From Antedon mediterranea (taxonomy: Eukaryota > Echinodermata > Crinoidea > Comatulida > Antedonidae), in the NCBI RefSeq assembly GCF_964355755.1, contig NC_092673.1, forward strand, positions 2,115,001 to 2,175,000: DNA of 60,000 nt, in the 5' to 3' direction. Positions 46,794 to 57,929 of the stretch are shown one piece after another (position 1 is the stretch's first letter; every line of letters starts with the position of its first letter). Under the pieces are notes generated by a model, which did no database searches, was not told the origin of the DNA, and saw only the letters and a list, made by a program, of their open reading frames with translations. The position numbers and the translations under genes are program-made.

Positions 46794-49412
46794 TTTTGTG
46801 ACAAAATATATGTTAATTTAACAGTGAAACTTTAAGAATACTGTAGGCCTAGATAAAATGTGCTCAGAAATGAATGAATCATGAAATGTCAAGTTGTTTT
46901 CAAAGGTTGTTCCCATATAGTTATTTATATCTACCGCTGCTGTTAGATGAGTTCAAACACCATATGTCATAAGAAATTAAAACTTGAAAGCCAGACTGAA
47001 CCGGTATTTGCTGATGCAATTGGTATATGCTAATGACAGAGAATTGATTGCATAAACGTTATTAAGAAATGCAGGTACACAGAACTAAAATTAGATATAC
47101 CAACAATTTATGTCTTTCTGGTCTTCTTAAAGATGTATTCTCCCCCTGAAAAAATAATTATTGACAATTTTTGTTGTTGTTGAATATGCTATTCTAATGT
47201 CACATAATAATTATCCACTTTGAACAAAAAATTAGATCAGAGAAAAATTATTTAAATTACCCGAAAAAAAATGTAATTTAAAGCAAACAATTGGCTGCCA
47301 GAATGGATTTTTGATTTAACCATTTATTTTGTCATTTTATAAGTGAAAACCTAATTTTTTTCCGTTTTTAATGGTAGAAATTAATATTAGTTTTTTCTAC
47401 AGAAGTGATTAACTTGATTAAAACTACAAAATGACCTATTCAAAGTCTGATAATCGTCATTTTTCATGTTTGGGGACAATCGTTTAGTTTAAGAATCAGT
47501 TCACTTTTGATGCTTCTCATCATTGTCTATTTTTCCCTTTGCTTATAATCTGTTAATGTACCTGTGCAATAAATATAAGAACAACATTTAAAAATAAATA
47601 AATAAAGCATTAAAAGTTTATGATTTTTAGTCCAAAACAGCTGGTTTTTATACAATTAGTATTTTGCCTAATTGCTGTTTTTCAATGAATAATTATCTCT
47701 TTATACATGTTATCAATATTGTATTTTAACCGACAAACACTGCCTTTAAACAATTGCTTGATGCTATACATTTCACTATAGGAAGTCAATGACCCATAGT
47801 AGCCTGATCCTACCAACAATATCCATATTGAACAATAATACCATCAAGTTTTTTATCTTGGCACTGAGCCAAATAAACAGAACCTTAAATATTATATAAT
47901 CAAAATTATTACATTATTTTACATTAAAAACTGTTTTAACAAATTTTAAATTATTAAGTTAAAAAATAACATACATTGAGTAAAAAAAATACATTACAAT
48001 TTAATTACTATTTTTAATTTAATTCTATAATAATAAATTTTATTCTGGAGTTTTCTCATAAATCATCAATATTGAAAACTACACTAGGAGTTCAAGGTAT
48101 TAATGTTATGTTATTTATTTATTATTCAAAAAAATTTTTTGTTTTGTTTTTGACATCAAATTTTTATTTTCTTTTAAGTTCTGTTATTTATTTGTTAATT
48201 TTGTAGCTTAAGTTAGTTAAGATAAAAGGTACCAAGCTTGATTAGCTTCGGCTATATCTTGGCTACCTTTTGTATTGAAATTGTTGTTTGATACAATAAA
48301 GAAGAAGAGAGAGTTATAAATTTAAGAGAAATATGACAACCACGTCACCCCTTCACAGGTTTATCAATAGTAGTTGGTGGTAATGGTAGTGATTTTAATA
48401 AAAATAGTGTTAATGAATAATATAATGGATAGGACTTAATAGGATGGTAAATGGTATAGTGTGATTACGTGTGTTTTTGATGATAGTTTATATCCTTTCC
48501 CATACTTCTGGTTCAAAAGGGCATACTGTAAGTGGTTAGTCTAACTCATGACTTGACCTAGTTTCATGTCAACTAATCGTATTGCTGCAATCACATCACG
48601 CCACATAACATTTTTTTTTCTTATTTTCATGATGTCATCAACTTTTCCTTTGTGTTGTTATTTTTCTGATATTGTGGTTTTCCCAGCTTTCAGTCTATAT
48701 ATTATAATATTGTTGTATTATTTATATTATAAAGTTACATAACATATACCAACCGATACAGATAATTTGAGAGTCTCGCACATTCATGAACAATTTTTAA
48801 AACACTCATACAATATGCAGGACGTTTTTGGACAAAAAGTCTCACTCTAATGTGTTGTAAATGTCTCAAACCGAAACACCATTCTATCCTCTCGCGTGTG
48901 TAAATTAGGCCTACACCTTAAAAAAAATCTGTAATTACTTCTCTTATTTGTTTCAGAATAGAGAACTCAAATACTGTACTAATAATATTGTATGTTATCA
49001 CCAAACCATAGAGGGCGCTATAAATAATCTAAAACACAAAGCAATCAATAATGAAATTGGACAGAGGGCGCTATAGAGAAAATCGTGAGCATTCACATGT
49101 TTTGTTTGTCTGGAAAAAAAGTTTACCATAAACAATTACTTTAAATATTTCAGTAAGAATGCATTTCTGTTCATAATAAACTGAATCCACAATTAATGTT
49201 TGCTTGCCCTAGAGAAAGACTAGTTGATGACATGAAAATAAGAAAAATGACCACATATCCATAGTTCGCCCTGGCCTAAGCCTCGCATCCTTTCTCCTGG
49301 ATTAATTCACCACCTTGACTAGGTCCTGTAGCCTACCTAGGCCTAGGCTACACTTACAGGCCTAGCCTAAAAACTAGCGTAGAAAATAAGATAGCTAGCT
49401 TTATGTACATAC

Positions 49413-49740
49413 CTTTTTCTCCTTGTTTTCAGTAATTGGTCTGGTAGTTGTTTTGTAGTTGGATACTTTCCATAAAAACAATGATTTCCTTCAAATAAAA
49501 AGTGTCAATGTGGAACTACACGCACTCCCGCGCGGGTGGTGTCGTCTGCAGACTGCAACCAGTGAGTTGTTAATAAAATATCGTTGCTCCTGATTGGTCG
49601 AATATTTAGAAACTTACCGCACATCATGAACATCGTCGCTTATGATTGGTCGAATATTTAGAAACTTAACGCACATCATGCCATCGTCGCTTCTGATTGG
49701 TCAAATCTTTAGAAATTGAATGCACATCATGACCACATGT
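49413..49740 (-). promoter_or_regulatory. Candidate CCAAT-box promoter and noncoding first exon (minus direction)
   Basis: Three ~52-bp tandem units (49580-49735) each contain TGATTGGTC, that is, a CCAAT box on the minus strand (about 49591, 49643, 49694). Just below them is a GC-rich patch (CACTCCCGCGCGGGTGG near 49525) and a strong minus-strand donor, AGAAAAAG|GTATGTAC, at 49413. This layout resembles a promoter firing leftward with a 5' exon of roughly 49413-49550. No coding gene was identified downstream; the candidate exon at 44168-44303 could belong to it. Confidence 0.35.
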
Positions 49741-50808
49741 CAGAAAAGACATTTTAATAATGCATTTAGTAGTTGCTTGTTTTTAGTAAATGTTTAAATT
49801 TCAACGTCAAATTAAATTGTATTCTAATGTGATAAAATTATCACTGATAAGTTCAGCTTGTTGGAGCTTCAATCTTCATGTTACAATAGTGAGATTTAGG
49901 GCAAGGCAAAAATCAGAATTAATACTAGTTGGCAAACAGACAGGAATTCAGAAAACTTACTTACATATTTTGCTGTTGAAATCACATCTTCTTTATGTAA
50001 AATACAAACCACACAAAAAAGGACAACAAAAAGTGATGCAGTATACGTTTGTATAATACTTTATCTAGACCTCTAATTAACCAAAAATAAATACACCAAA
50101 TTGTCAGCATCAAATAGTGTTCATATCCAAAATATGTAAAGCAGCTTTTGACAATCAACTATTAAACTAATATGAAAACCAGGTTAATCTCAAAAGTTAA
50201 ATACAATTTAGAAATAGTAGATTCTATGAATAGCCGGGTAAACAAATTAATTTCCATTATTTTTTTTAACAAATTGTAAACCTCTATTTAAAATCAAAAT
50301 ATCATCTTTTTATACCAAATATGTTAAACACAAAAATATCTAAAATGAATATTTTAAATTTTAATTGCATGTAAACATCGTGTAACCTTAAAAACATACT
50401 TAAATTGTTGTGTTGCTGATTTTTTTTCTTCAAAGTAATTACATTTTTAAAATATGTTGGTAAACCATAAGGATGCATTTATTTTAAATATACTACCAAA
50501 AGGTCACAGGTCATGATATTATACTATAATTTAATCTTATCAACATAAGAGTAACACAACAAAATTGGTTGTAGATTTGCTGCAAATAAATAATTGTAAC
50601 ACATCTTTAAATATTTAGTAATGTTTTATTTCAGTGAGCTTGAGAGTCCATTTCCCGTCCTTTACTCTGTCCAGTCTTAATCAGAAGTACCGGCAAGATT
50701 TTTATGGTCAAAATGACAATATAAAAAGGGGTTTACTGGCATGGTTCCACTCTGATGATGTTTAGATATTTGTTAACCCGGTTTTTTAAATCATTTTCCA
50801 CTCTGTAC

Positions 50809-53800
50809 TTAGCAAACGATCTGTTCTGTCTTGCTATCCTTTGTGACCAGCTGTACAAGGCTACCACTGGCTGGACGATTCTGACCAAGTGACCACTGAA
50901 GCAACAACCTAAAATACAAAACAAATTATTGATACATTCTAGAGACATGGACAAAGTCGACTTTTTCAAATTGACTGTTGAAGTTTGAGAATGTGGCAGA
51001 TGACCAGATGAATGAATAAATATTGGTTTTAGGGCTAAAACTGATAATGTCGGCTTAGGCCTACCTTACTAGGCAATGCATGATCCTAAATGAATGGTAT
51101 CTGTGCTTTTTAGTGCTTTAAAGCTTTTTCTACACTATCAAACTAGTTTGACAAAAAAAAGTGTGATGTGCCCAAATATGCCAGTGCTTAAAATATATGT
51201 ATTCTATTTTTTATTTGTTGTACTAATATATATTTGCCAATCTTTAAGAAGAATTTCTATTATTATTTCATATGATAATGGACAAATAAAGCTTTTCAGT
51301 ATTCAGTATTCCATTATATGGTAGTGATATGCTTTAAATATGGTAGTGATATGCTTAAATATGGTAGTGATATGACATCATCATGTCCATATATGGGCAC
51401 ATCACATTTTTTATTGTCACATAAAGTTTTATAGTGTAGACAGAGAGCTTAATAATAATATCACTAAATAATTTATTACTATAAAACAAAATACATTTAC
51501 AGTAACTTACTCTGCAACATATTCCAAGGTGGTCCAAGAAGTAAAATCAGCATTTGCCATAAACTTACGATTATTTGGAGTATCAAGAGTAACTCTACAA
51601 TTAATAAAAATCAAATTAATAAATTGGAAAATGGAGCTGACAGCTTGGTGGCAAGATATGACTATACAAATCCCATCTTCAAATCATGTACATATGTGCA
51701 TATATTATAAACATCACACGCGGTGATATACTGAAATTTAATTAATTAATTTGAAATGATAAAGATGAGGAAATCTGTGAGAATGAGAAAAAATCGCCCC
51801 AACCGAGATTCAACCCGGAACCTTATATGCAGATGTCCTAACTATTCGACCACTGGGGCTTTCATGGTATTGTTCAAACCCGAATGGATAACATTATATA
51901 AACACCACAGGCACAGAACAAATTCTAAACCGCCCGGTGATTTACTGAAAATTTACAACATATATACAATATCCAAACTGGCCAAAATGATTACCGATTA
52001 TTTTATGTTTTTCAGCAGAAATGTTGAGTATGGAAATATAACTATTAGTTTAAAATTTCTATTGTTTATTATGATACAAAATAATATAAATATTTGTTAT
52101 AGCGCTAGAAGAGGGTATCTTAATGTTAGATCTGCTAAACTGCTTTAGAAACAAAGTAGTGTTATCATAAAGAGAGATTGCAAAGGCTTACGTTCTATTA
52201 ATAGATACTTAAAAGTCGAAGGTACCCTTAAAATTATTTTATCAACGAACAAAAACCCTATATTTAAAGGATATACAGTATATTATTTAGGTGAATATAT
52301 TGGTTAATTTGGTACTTACGGAAGTATAGCAAGGGCCGTTGAATTTGCCGGTAGGCCGCTGTTTTCTGCACCTAAGCCTTTCACAAACTGATGAACAGCT
52401 GCTTTGGCCATACCATAGCCTAGCATACCTGCAACAAATTACAATTGATTTTGTACAGCTAGTCTAACATTTCACTCTATGAATGAATATTTTCCAATCT
52501 TTTATATTAAACTATAATATTTCAAAAAGCATTTTATCATATAACTTTCTTTTTTTAGTACTTTTGTATAACTTATTGTATTTTTTCAAAATGTGTTTTA
52601 TGGGTTTTTTTTTATCTTTGTGAATGCAATGTTTGTGTGTGTGTGTACCTCAGTATAAAGGTTTATATAGCTATATTATGGTACAAGGATATTATACTCA
52701 CCCTCGCTAACACACCATTAGGTTAAATATAAGGAATTTACTTGAGGGACACATTTTTACATTTTTACAATTAGCTTATGATATAAATATATTTGTTGTC
52801 ACCCAAGAGATAATATTGAATTCAGTAAAACAAGAGCTGGCGAGCTTTTTATGTTCTTACCAGCTGTTCCTTGAAGGGCTGGCTGTGCGCCAGTCAGTTG
52901 CAGAAATCCGCCATCTTTGAGGTGTTTTGATGCGATTTCAGCAGCAAGAACAGAAGACCACACACTCTGTTTCCACATCAAATCACAGTTTTTCACCAAG
53001 TCTAGAAAAAGAGAAAAGTACAATCATGATATTGATGGATGGAAAAAAATTATACAAAGAAATGTAACACAAAGCATTAATTTCATAAGTAATTTTTCTT
53101 ATTGGTCGATTATTTGAAATCTTAAAAATGTGGTATTTTCTATATAAAAAGCATGTGGTATGATAATAGCAAGCCTGCAAAAGACAAAAAAAGGTCATAC
53201 ATAATTTGAAATTTAATGCTTGATATAAAAAAGGCACTTTAACATTTTTGTAGTAATCACTTTATTTTTACTCGGGGTACCCGAGTCTAGTACAGTACTT
53301 ACTCATTTTCTCCTCCATCTGGACACTATTGAGTAAAAAGTGCGATTTTTAAAGTACTACTCCTCCCTTATTAGTTGTAGTGTTGAGCTGGGATTTAGCA
53401 TAAATATACTACAGGGACATTTCCTCAAATCTATAGAGCCGGAATTTTAAATTTCAAACCGGATGCAGCCATATGACGTCTCGAAGATGGTACCATATAG
53501 CCGTATTTGGTAGGTTATTGATGTGTATGTGACGTCACATCCCGTCTTATGACGTCATCTTCATTTGCTGTACCCCGGGTATCGCACATTCATGCTTTTT
53601 TGTTAATTAATTTGTTTAATTAAGAAGACGCAATGTGTGACACACACCACAGCGTTATGTAGTTATATGCGGCTTCTTGGCGTAGTGGTTATCACGTTTG
53701 CTTAACACGCAGAAGGTACCTGGTTCGAGACCGGGCGAAACCTTTTTTTTTAAACTTTATGGTGAAAAGTACTGTATACGCAATATGATAATTATACAGA

Positions 53801-55458
53801 ATATATCGTATTTTTATTATTTTTTAAAATACTTATTTTGTGTAATCGGTAATTATCACTTTTACACATGTTTATTTTGCTTTGTGCTTATTACCATATT
53901 TATTTGTAGTTTAAATGGATTAAAAAACTTTCTGTAACCCACATTTTCAGTGTAAGAGGTTTCGTAGTGTAGTGGTTGTCAAGTCTGCTTAACACGCAGA
54001 AGGTCCCGGTTCGAGCCCTGGCGAAACCTATTTTTCTTTAACTTTATGGTGAAATATACTGTATACGTAAAATGATATATAGTATATCTCGTTTTATTAC
54101 TCGGGGTACCCGAGTCTAGGACTTTCTCATCTTTTCCTGTTCTTCTTCCATCCGGACACTATTGAGCAAAAAGTGCAACTTATAAAGTACTACTCCTCCC
54201 TTATTCGTTGTAGTATTGAGCTCGGATTTAGCATGAATATACTACAGGGACATGTCCTCAAAGCTATAGAGCCGGATTTTTTAATTTCATACCGGATGCA
54301 GCCATATGACGTCTCGAAGATGGTACCGTATAGCCGTATTTGGTAGCACGGTTATTGATGTGTATGTGACGTTACATTCGGTCTTATCATTACAGCTTCT
54401 TTCGCTGTACCCCGAGTATTGCACATTCGTGCTTGTTCTGCATACATTTTACTGCTTTTTTTTTACTTACCTTGTCCGTGAATAATAATAATAATAATAA
54501 ACAGTATTTATATAGCGCCTAATGGATCACTGACCCCTCTAGGTGCTTTACATAGGACCTTAACTAATGGTAATAAACTATCCCCCGCCGGACACCATTC
54601 CAGTATTTCTTAGTCGAGGTTTCGGGGATGGAGACAATCAATAATGTGAAAAAAAAATAAATAAATAAATAAAGCTTATTATTATTATTATCATTACCTT
54701 TAGAAGCTGAATTTCCTCCAGCCCATCCCCCAGCTACACACAATATAGCATCTAACTTCTCTCCATTTAAAGTCTCCTCAACTGCAGTAACTATTTCTTT
54801 TTCTTGCTCTGTCCAGGATGTTGTATTTTTAATTGCAATGTTGGCATGAGCCTCTTCATTTGGAGCTAAATCCACAGATGCTACCCACTAAGACAAAATA
54901 GATCATATCTATTAATTAAAAATTGTATATTTAAATTAATTATTAATTATGAATGAATTCATGTATTATCATTATTTATGCGCAATTTGAATCAAAATAC
55001 TGTATTTATTCAAATTGCATGCAGACAATTTAAAAATGTTTGCAGAAAAATTCAGTATTTGACCAACCAAAGCATTGATATAACCAAACCTTACCTTCTT
55101 TTTTTTTATAATTTAATACTTTATTTATAATTTAAATAATAATCCTACATTGATAAATAATCCAATAATAATATTATTTATATTATTATTAATAATTAAT
55201 AATAATAATTATAAATTAATAAATAACAAATGTTTAAATAGGTCTACTACTAGGCTAGGCCTAGGTCTAGGCCTACCCTAGTAGTCTAGATTAGTAGGCC
55301 TTAGCTAGGCCTATATTAGGCCTACTAAAACTAGGCTAGGCTAGGCCCTACACAATAATAAGTAGAAAACTCACCCAATTTTTAGCCTTGAAAAAGTTTA
55401 CAAGAAAGGAACCAAGTGCACCTTTGCCACCATAAATAAGAATTTTTTGACTTGCCAT
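50809..55458 (-). CDS. QDPR: Dihydropteridine reductase (six exons)
   Basis: NADH-dependent SDR that recycles quinonoid dihydrobiopterin to BH4 after phenylalanine, tyrosine and tryptophan hydroxylation; cytosolic. Exons in transcript order: 55458-55375, 54887-54698, 53001-52861, 52428-52320, 51594-51511, 50908-50809; all GT-AG, sum 708 nt, 235 residues (human about 244). The Rossmann loop GGKGALG is at residues 10-16, [13 protein letters not shown] follows, then [13 protein letters not shown], and the catalytic Tyr143-x3-Lys147 ([11 protein letters not shown]). LPVTLDTP and [13 protein letters not shown] complete the family pattern. The exon junctions preserve the human residue order (KAKNW|WVASVD). 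The C-terminus KTEQIVC differs from the usual short tail. A CACGTG E-box lies ~120 bp upstream at 55577. AATAAA on this strand is at 50625-50630. Intron 2 hosts two plus-strand tRNA genes. Confidence 0.95.
51117..51452. repeat. MITE copy D, with inserted sequence
   Basis: Ends AAAGCTTTTTCTACACTATC and GTGTAGACAGAGAGCTTAA form the family inverted repeat; the left flank is TTTAAAGC and the right GAGCTTAA. The interior is about 150 bp longer than copy C: the piece at 51188-51310 (through GACAAATAAAGCTTTTCAGT) interrupts the family sequence and may be a nested insertion. It lies between QDPR exons 6 and 5. Confidence 0.78.
51796..51859 (-). repeat. tRNA-like sequence, probable SINE head or decayed tRNA
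   Basis: The minus strand starts GCCCCAGTGGTCGAATAGTT and ends TTGGGGC, so a 6-bp acceptor-like stem is possible. GTGGTCGAATAGTTAGG resembles box A and GGGTTGAATCTC box B. The middle is too short and unpaired for a normal anticodon arm, so a working tRNA is unlikely. It lies in a QDPR intron. Confidence 0.5.
53269..53581. repeat. Element with TACTCGGGGTAC ends, copy 1
   Basis: Starts TACTCGGGGTACCCGAGTCT and ends GTACCCCGGGTA; the tips are inverted repeats of 12 bp with one mismatch. A second copy is at 54098-54418, about 85 percent alike by eye. Shared phrases include AAAGTACTACTCCTCCCTTA and GCAGCCATATGACGTCTCGA. Similarity continues a little past the right end, so the two copies may have arisen by tandem duplication together with the tRNA genes between them. 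Confidence 0.75.
53671..53742 (+). tRNA. tRNA-Val (anticodon AAC), copy 1
   Basis: A box A (TGGCGTAGTGGTTATCACG) and box B (GGTTCGAGACC) are in place. The anticodon loop is TTAACAC, giving AAC, on a stem TTTGC/GCAGA. The body closely follows metazoan tRNA-Val-AAC. The acceptor stem GGCTTCT/CGAAACC has two mismatches and the T stem a G-U pair, so this copy may be decaying. A T run (TTTTTTTT) directly downstream is a polymerase III terminator. It lies on the opposite strand to QDPR, inside its intron 2. Confidence 0.8.
53958..54028 (+). tRNA. tRNA-Val (anticodon AAC), copy 2
   Basis: Starts GGTTTCGTAGTGTAGTGGTT; the acceptor stem GGTTTCG/CGAAACC pairs perfectly, the anticodon stem TCTGC/GCAGA pairs perfectly around TTAACAC (anticodon AAC). 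Box B is GGTTCGAGCCC. The T stem CCCGG/CCTGG has one mismatch and the variable loop is one base short. TTTTT follows as terminator. The sequence after each tRNA (ACTTTATGGTGAAA, then CTGTATACG) is shared, so both arose from one duplicated segment. Confidence 0.82.
54098..54418. repeat. Element with TACTCGGGGTAC ends, copy 2
   Basis: Second copy of the element at 53269. Starts TACTCGGGGTACCCGAGTCT and ends GTACCCCGAGTA, a perfect 12-bp inverted terminal repeat. It follows tRNA-Val copy 2 as copy 1 precedes tRNA-Val copy 1. Confidence 0.75.
54480..54560 (-). repeat. Retroposon 3' tail with TAT/TTA triplets
   Basis: On the minus strand, GTAAAGCACCTAGAGGGGTC is followed by AGGCGCTATATAAATACTG and a TTATTATTATTATTATT run. 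A GCGCTATATAAAT end with a trinucleotide tail is a recurrent 3' terminus of SINE/LINE-type retroposons in marine invertebrates. The 5' end of the insertion is not clear. Confidence 0.5.
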
Positions 55459-55990
55459 TTTTATTTTTGGGCAAAGCAATGGATAGGCCTAGAAGTTAAC
55501 AGGAGATGAAGGTGTTACGCGAATAAATCGATCGAACTCCAAAATGCCGGTTTTACTAATTTTTGTTGACCTGACCCACGTGCTGAAAAAAGAGCTATAT
55601 ATCCAATACCAAATTGGCGAGTAAATCATGTTTTACTTAAAATTAAATTTATACGCTCTTCCACAAGGTCAATTGTTAGTTATACATACAGACTATATTA
55701 AAACAATGATTTTGAACACGTAGGGCATTTCTTTGAATTCTTTCCTATTGTCGTTTTGTGGTAATTTACAGCTTTTTATATGTTTAACAAACGTACATAA
55801 TCAATTGCGTCTGCATCTTGCTAGACTACAACTTCCGGTAGTGACGTAATCAGCATATTTTTGGTAATAAAACTTTTTCACTGAGCTAGAGAATCTTCTG
55901 ATATCAATATTCATTAGACCGTACTTTAGTTAGCCAATCAAAATAAACGTATAAACAATTTTGCGGCGATGTTACATGTTGTTGAGGTAA
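55459..55990. other. QDPR 5' flank
   Basis: Promoter side of QDPR: a CpG-containing patch (ACGCGAATAAATCGATCGA near 55518), an E-box CACGTG at 55577 and a CTTCCGG word at 55830. No further gene before the satellite block. Confidence 0.45.
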
Positions 55991-57830
55991 ATATACTGTG
56001 TTTTACAATAACCAATTTGGTTAGAGTAAAACACAATGATAAAGAATAGGAAACATTTAATAATAATTATGATAAATGACATTTACATAGCAATTTATCA
56101 CTGTGTTTTACTATAACCAATTTGGTTAGAGTAAAACACAATGATAAAGAATAGGAAACGTTTAATAATATGATAAATGTCATTACATAGCAATTTATCA
56201 CTGTGTTTTACTATAACCAATTTGGTTAGAGTAAAACACAATGATAAAGAATAGGAAACATTTAATAATATGATATATGACATTCACATAGCAATTTAGC
56301 ACTGTGTTTTACTAAAACCAATTTGGTTAGAGTAAAACACAATGATATAGAATAGGAAAAATTTAATAATTTGATAAATGACATTTACATAGCAATTTAG
56401 CACTGTGTTTTACTATAACCAATTTGGTTAAAGTAAAACACAATGATAAAGAATAGGAAACATTTGATAATATGATAAATGACATTTACATAGCAATTTA
56501 GCACTGTGTTTTACTATAACCAATTTGGTTAAAGTAAAGCAGAATGATAAAGAATAGGAATTTAATAATATGATATATGACATTTACATAGCAATTTAGC
56601 ACTGTGTTTTACTATAACCAATTTAGTTAGAGTAAAACACAATGATAAAAAATAGGAAACATTTAATAATAATGATTATTTACATAGCAATTTAGCACTG
56701 TGTTTTACTATAACCAATTTGGTTATAGTAAAACACAATGATAAAGAATAGGAAACATTTAATAATTTGATAAATGACATTCACATAGCAATTTAGCACT
56801 GTGTTTTACTATAACCAATTTGGTTATGGTAAAGCACAATGATATAGAATAGGAAACATTTAATAATATGATAAATTACATTTACATAGCAATTTAGCAC
56901 TGTGTTTTACTATAACCAATTTGGTTAAAGTAAAACATAATGATAAAGAATAGGAAACATTTAATAATTTGATAAATGACATTCACATAGCGATTTAGCA
57001 CTGTGTTTTACTATAACCAATTTGGTTATGGTAAAGCACAATGATATAGAATAGGAAACATTTAATAATATGATAAATGACTTACATAGCAATTTAGCAC
57101 TGTGTTTTACTATAAACAATTTGGTTAAAGTAAAACACAATGATAAAGAATATGAAACATTTAATAATTTGATAAATGACATTCACATAGCAATTTAGCA
57201 CTGTGTTTTACTATAACCAATTTGGTTATGGTAAAACACAATGATATAGAATAGGAAACATTTAATAATAATGATTATTTACATAGCAATTTATCACTGT
57301 GTTTTACTATAACCAATTTGATTATGGTAAAACACAATGATAAAGAATAGGAAACATTTAATAATAATAATGATTATTTACATAGCAATTTAGCACAATG
57401 TTTTACTATAACCAATTGGATTAGAGTAAAACACAATGATATAGAATAGGAACATTTAATAACATGATAAATGACATTCACATAGAAATTTAGCACTGTG
57501 TTTTACTATAACCAATTTGATTAGAGTAAAGCACAATGATAAAGAATAGGAAACATTTAATAATATGATAAATGACATTTACATAGTAATTTATCACTGT
57601 GTTTTACTATAACCAATTTGGTTAGAGTAAAACATTTTAACTATGATAAATGATATTTAGCACTGTGCTGGATACAGTAAAACACAAATAAAGAATAGGA
57701 AACATATAATAATATGATACATTTACATACAAATTTAGTATTGTGTTTTACTATAGCCAATTTGGTTACAGTAAAACACAATGATAATGAAACATTTATT
57801 ATATGATGTTATTTACATAGCAAAATATTA
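55990..57830. repeat. ~100-bp palindromic satellite, about 17 units
   Basis: Each unit contains a hairpin: GTGTTTTACTATAACCAA directly followed by TTTGGTTAGAGTAAAACAC, an 18-bp inverted repeat. A spacer follows with AATGATAAAGAATAGGAAAC, ATTTAATAATATGATAAATG and ACATAGCAATTTAGCACT. Units range from about 90 to 104 bp and differ by small indels, becoming ragged after 57620. Open frames of ~60-70 codons across it are repeat translations. Confidence 0.95.
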
Positions 57831-57929
57831 TATTAAACATATCTTATTATCTAAACGTTATGATAAAGAATAGGATACATATAATGTAATAATATAATAA
57901 ATACAAGTTACATAGTTTATCATCTTGTT

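Larger units (their letters stand above)
41006..49412. other. Gene-poor repeat region downstream of SRSF10-like
   Basis: The first ~770 bp is the SRSF10-like 3' UTR. The rest has no confident protein gene. It holds the 46-bp and 91-bp minisatellites, SINE-like pieces (42430-42515, 46683-46793), and a sequence near 48195-48310 ending GATACAATAAAGAAGAAG that resembles a retroposon tail. A minus-strand candidate exon at 44168-44303 and a candidate promoter at 49413-49740 are listed separately. The remainder is AT-rich with no visible structure. Confidence 0.5.

Noticed and set aside
54564-54875. Minus-strand frame extending QDPR exon 2 by about 40 codons
   Set aside because: The extension past AAAG|GTAATG is intron; splicing to exon 3 gives the family sequence.
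56098-57182. 60-73-codon frames with repeated hydrophobic segments
   Set aside because: They are translations of the ~100-bp satellite, including its hairpin, with no independent start or conservation.
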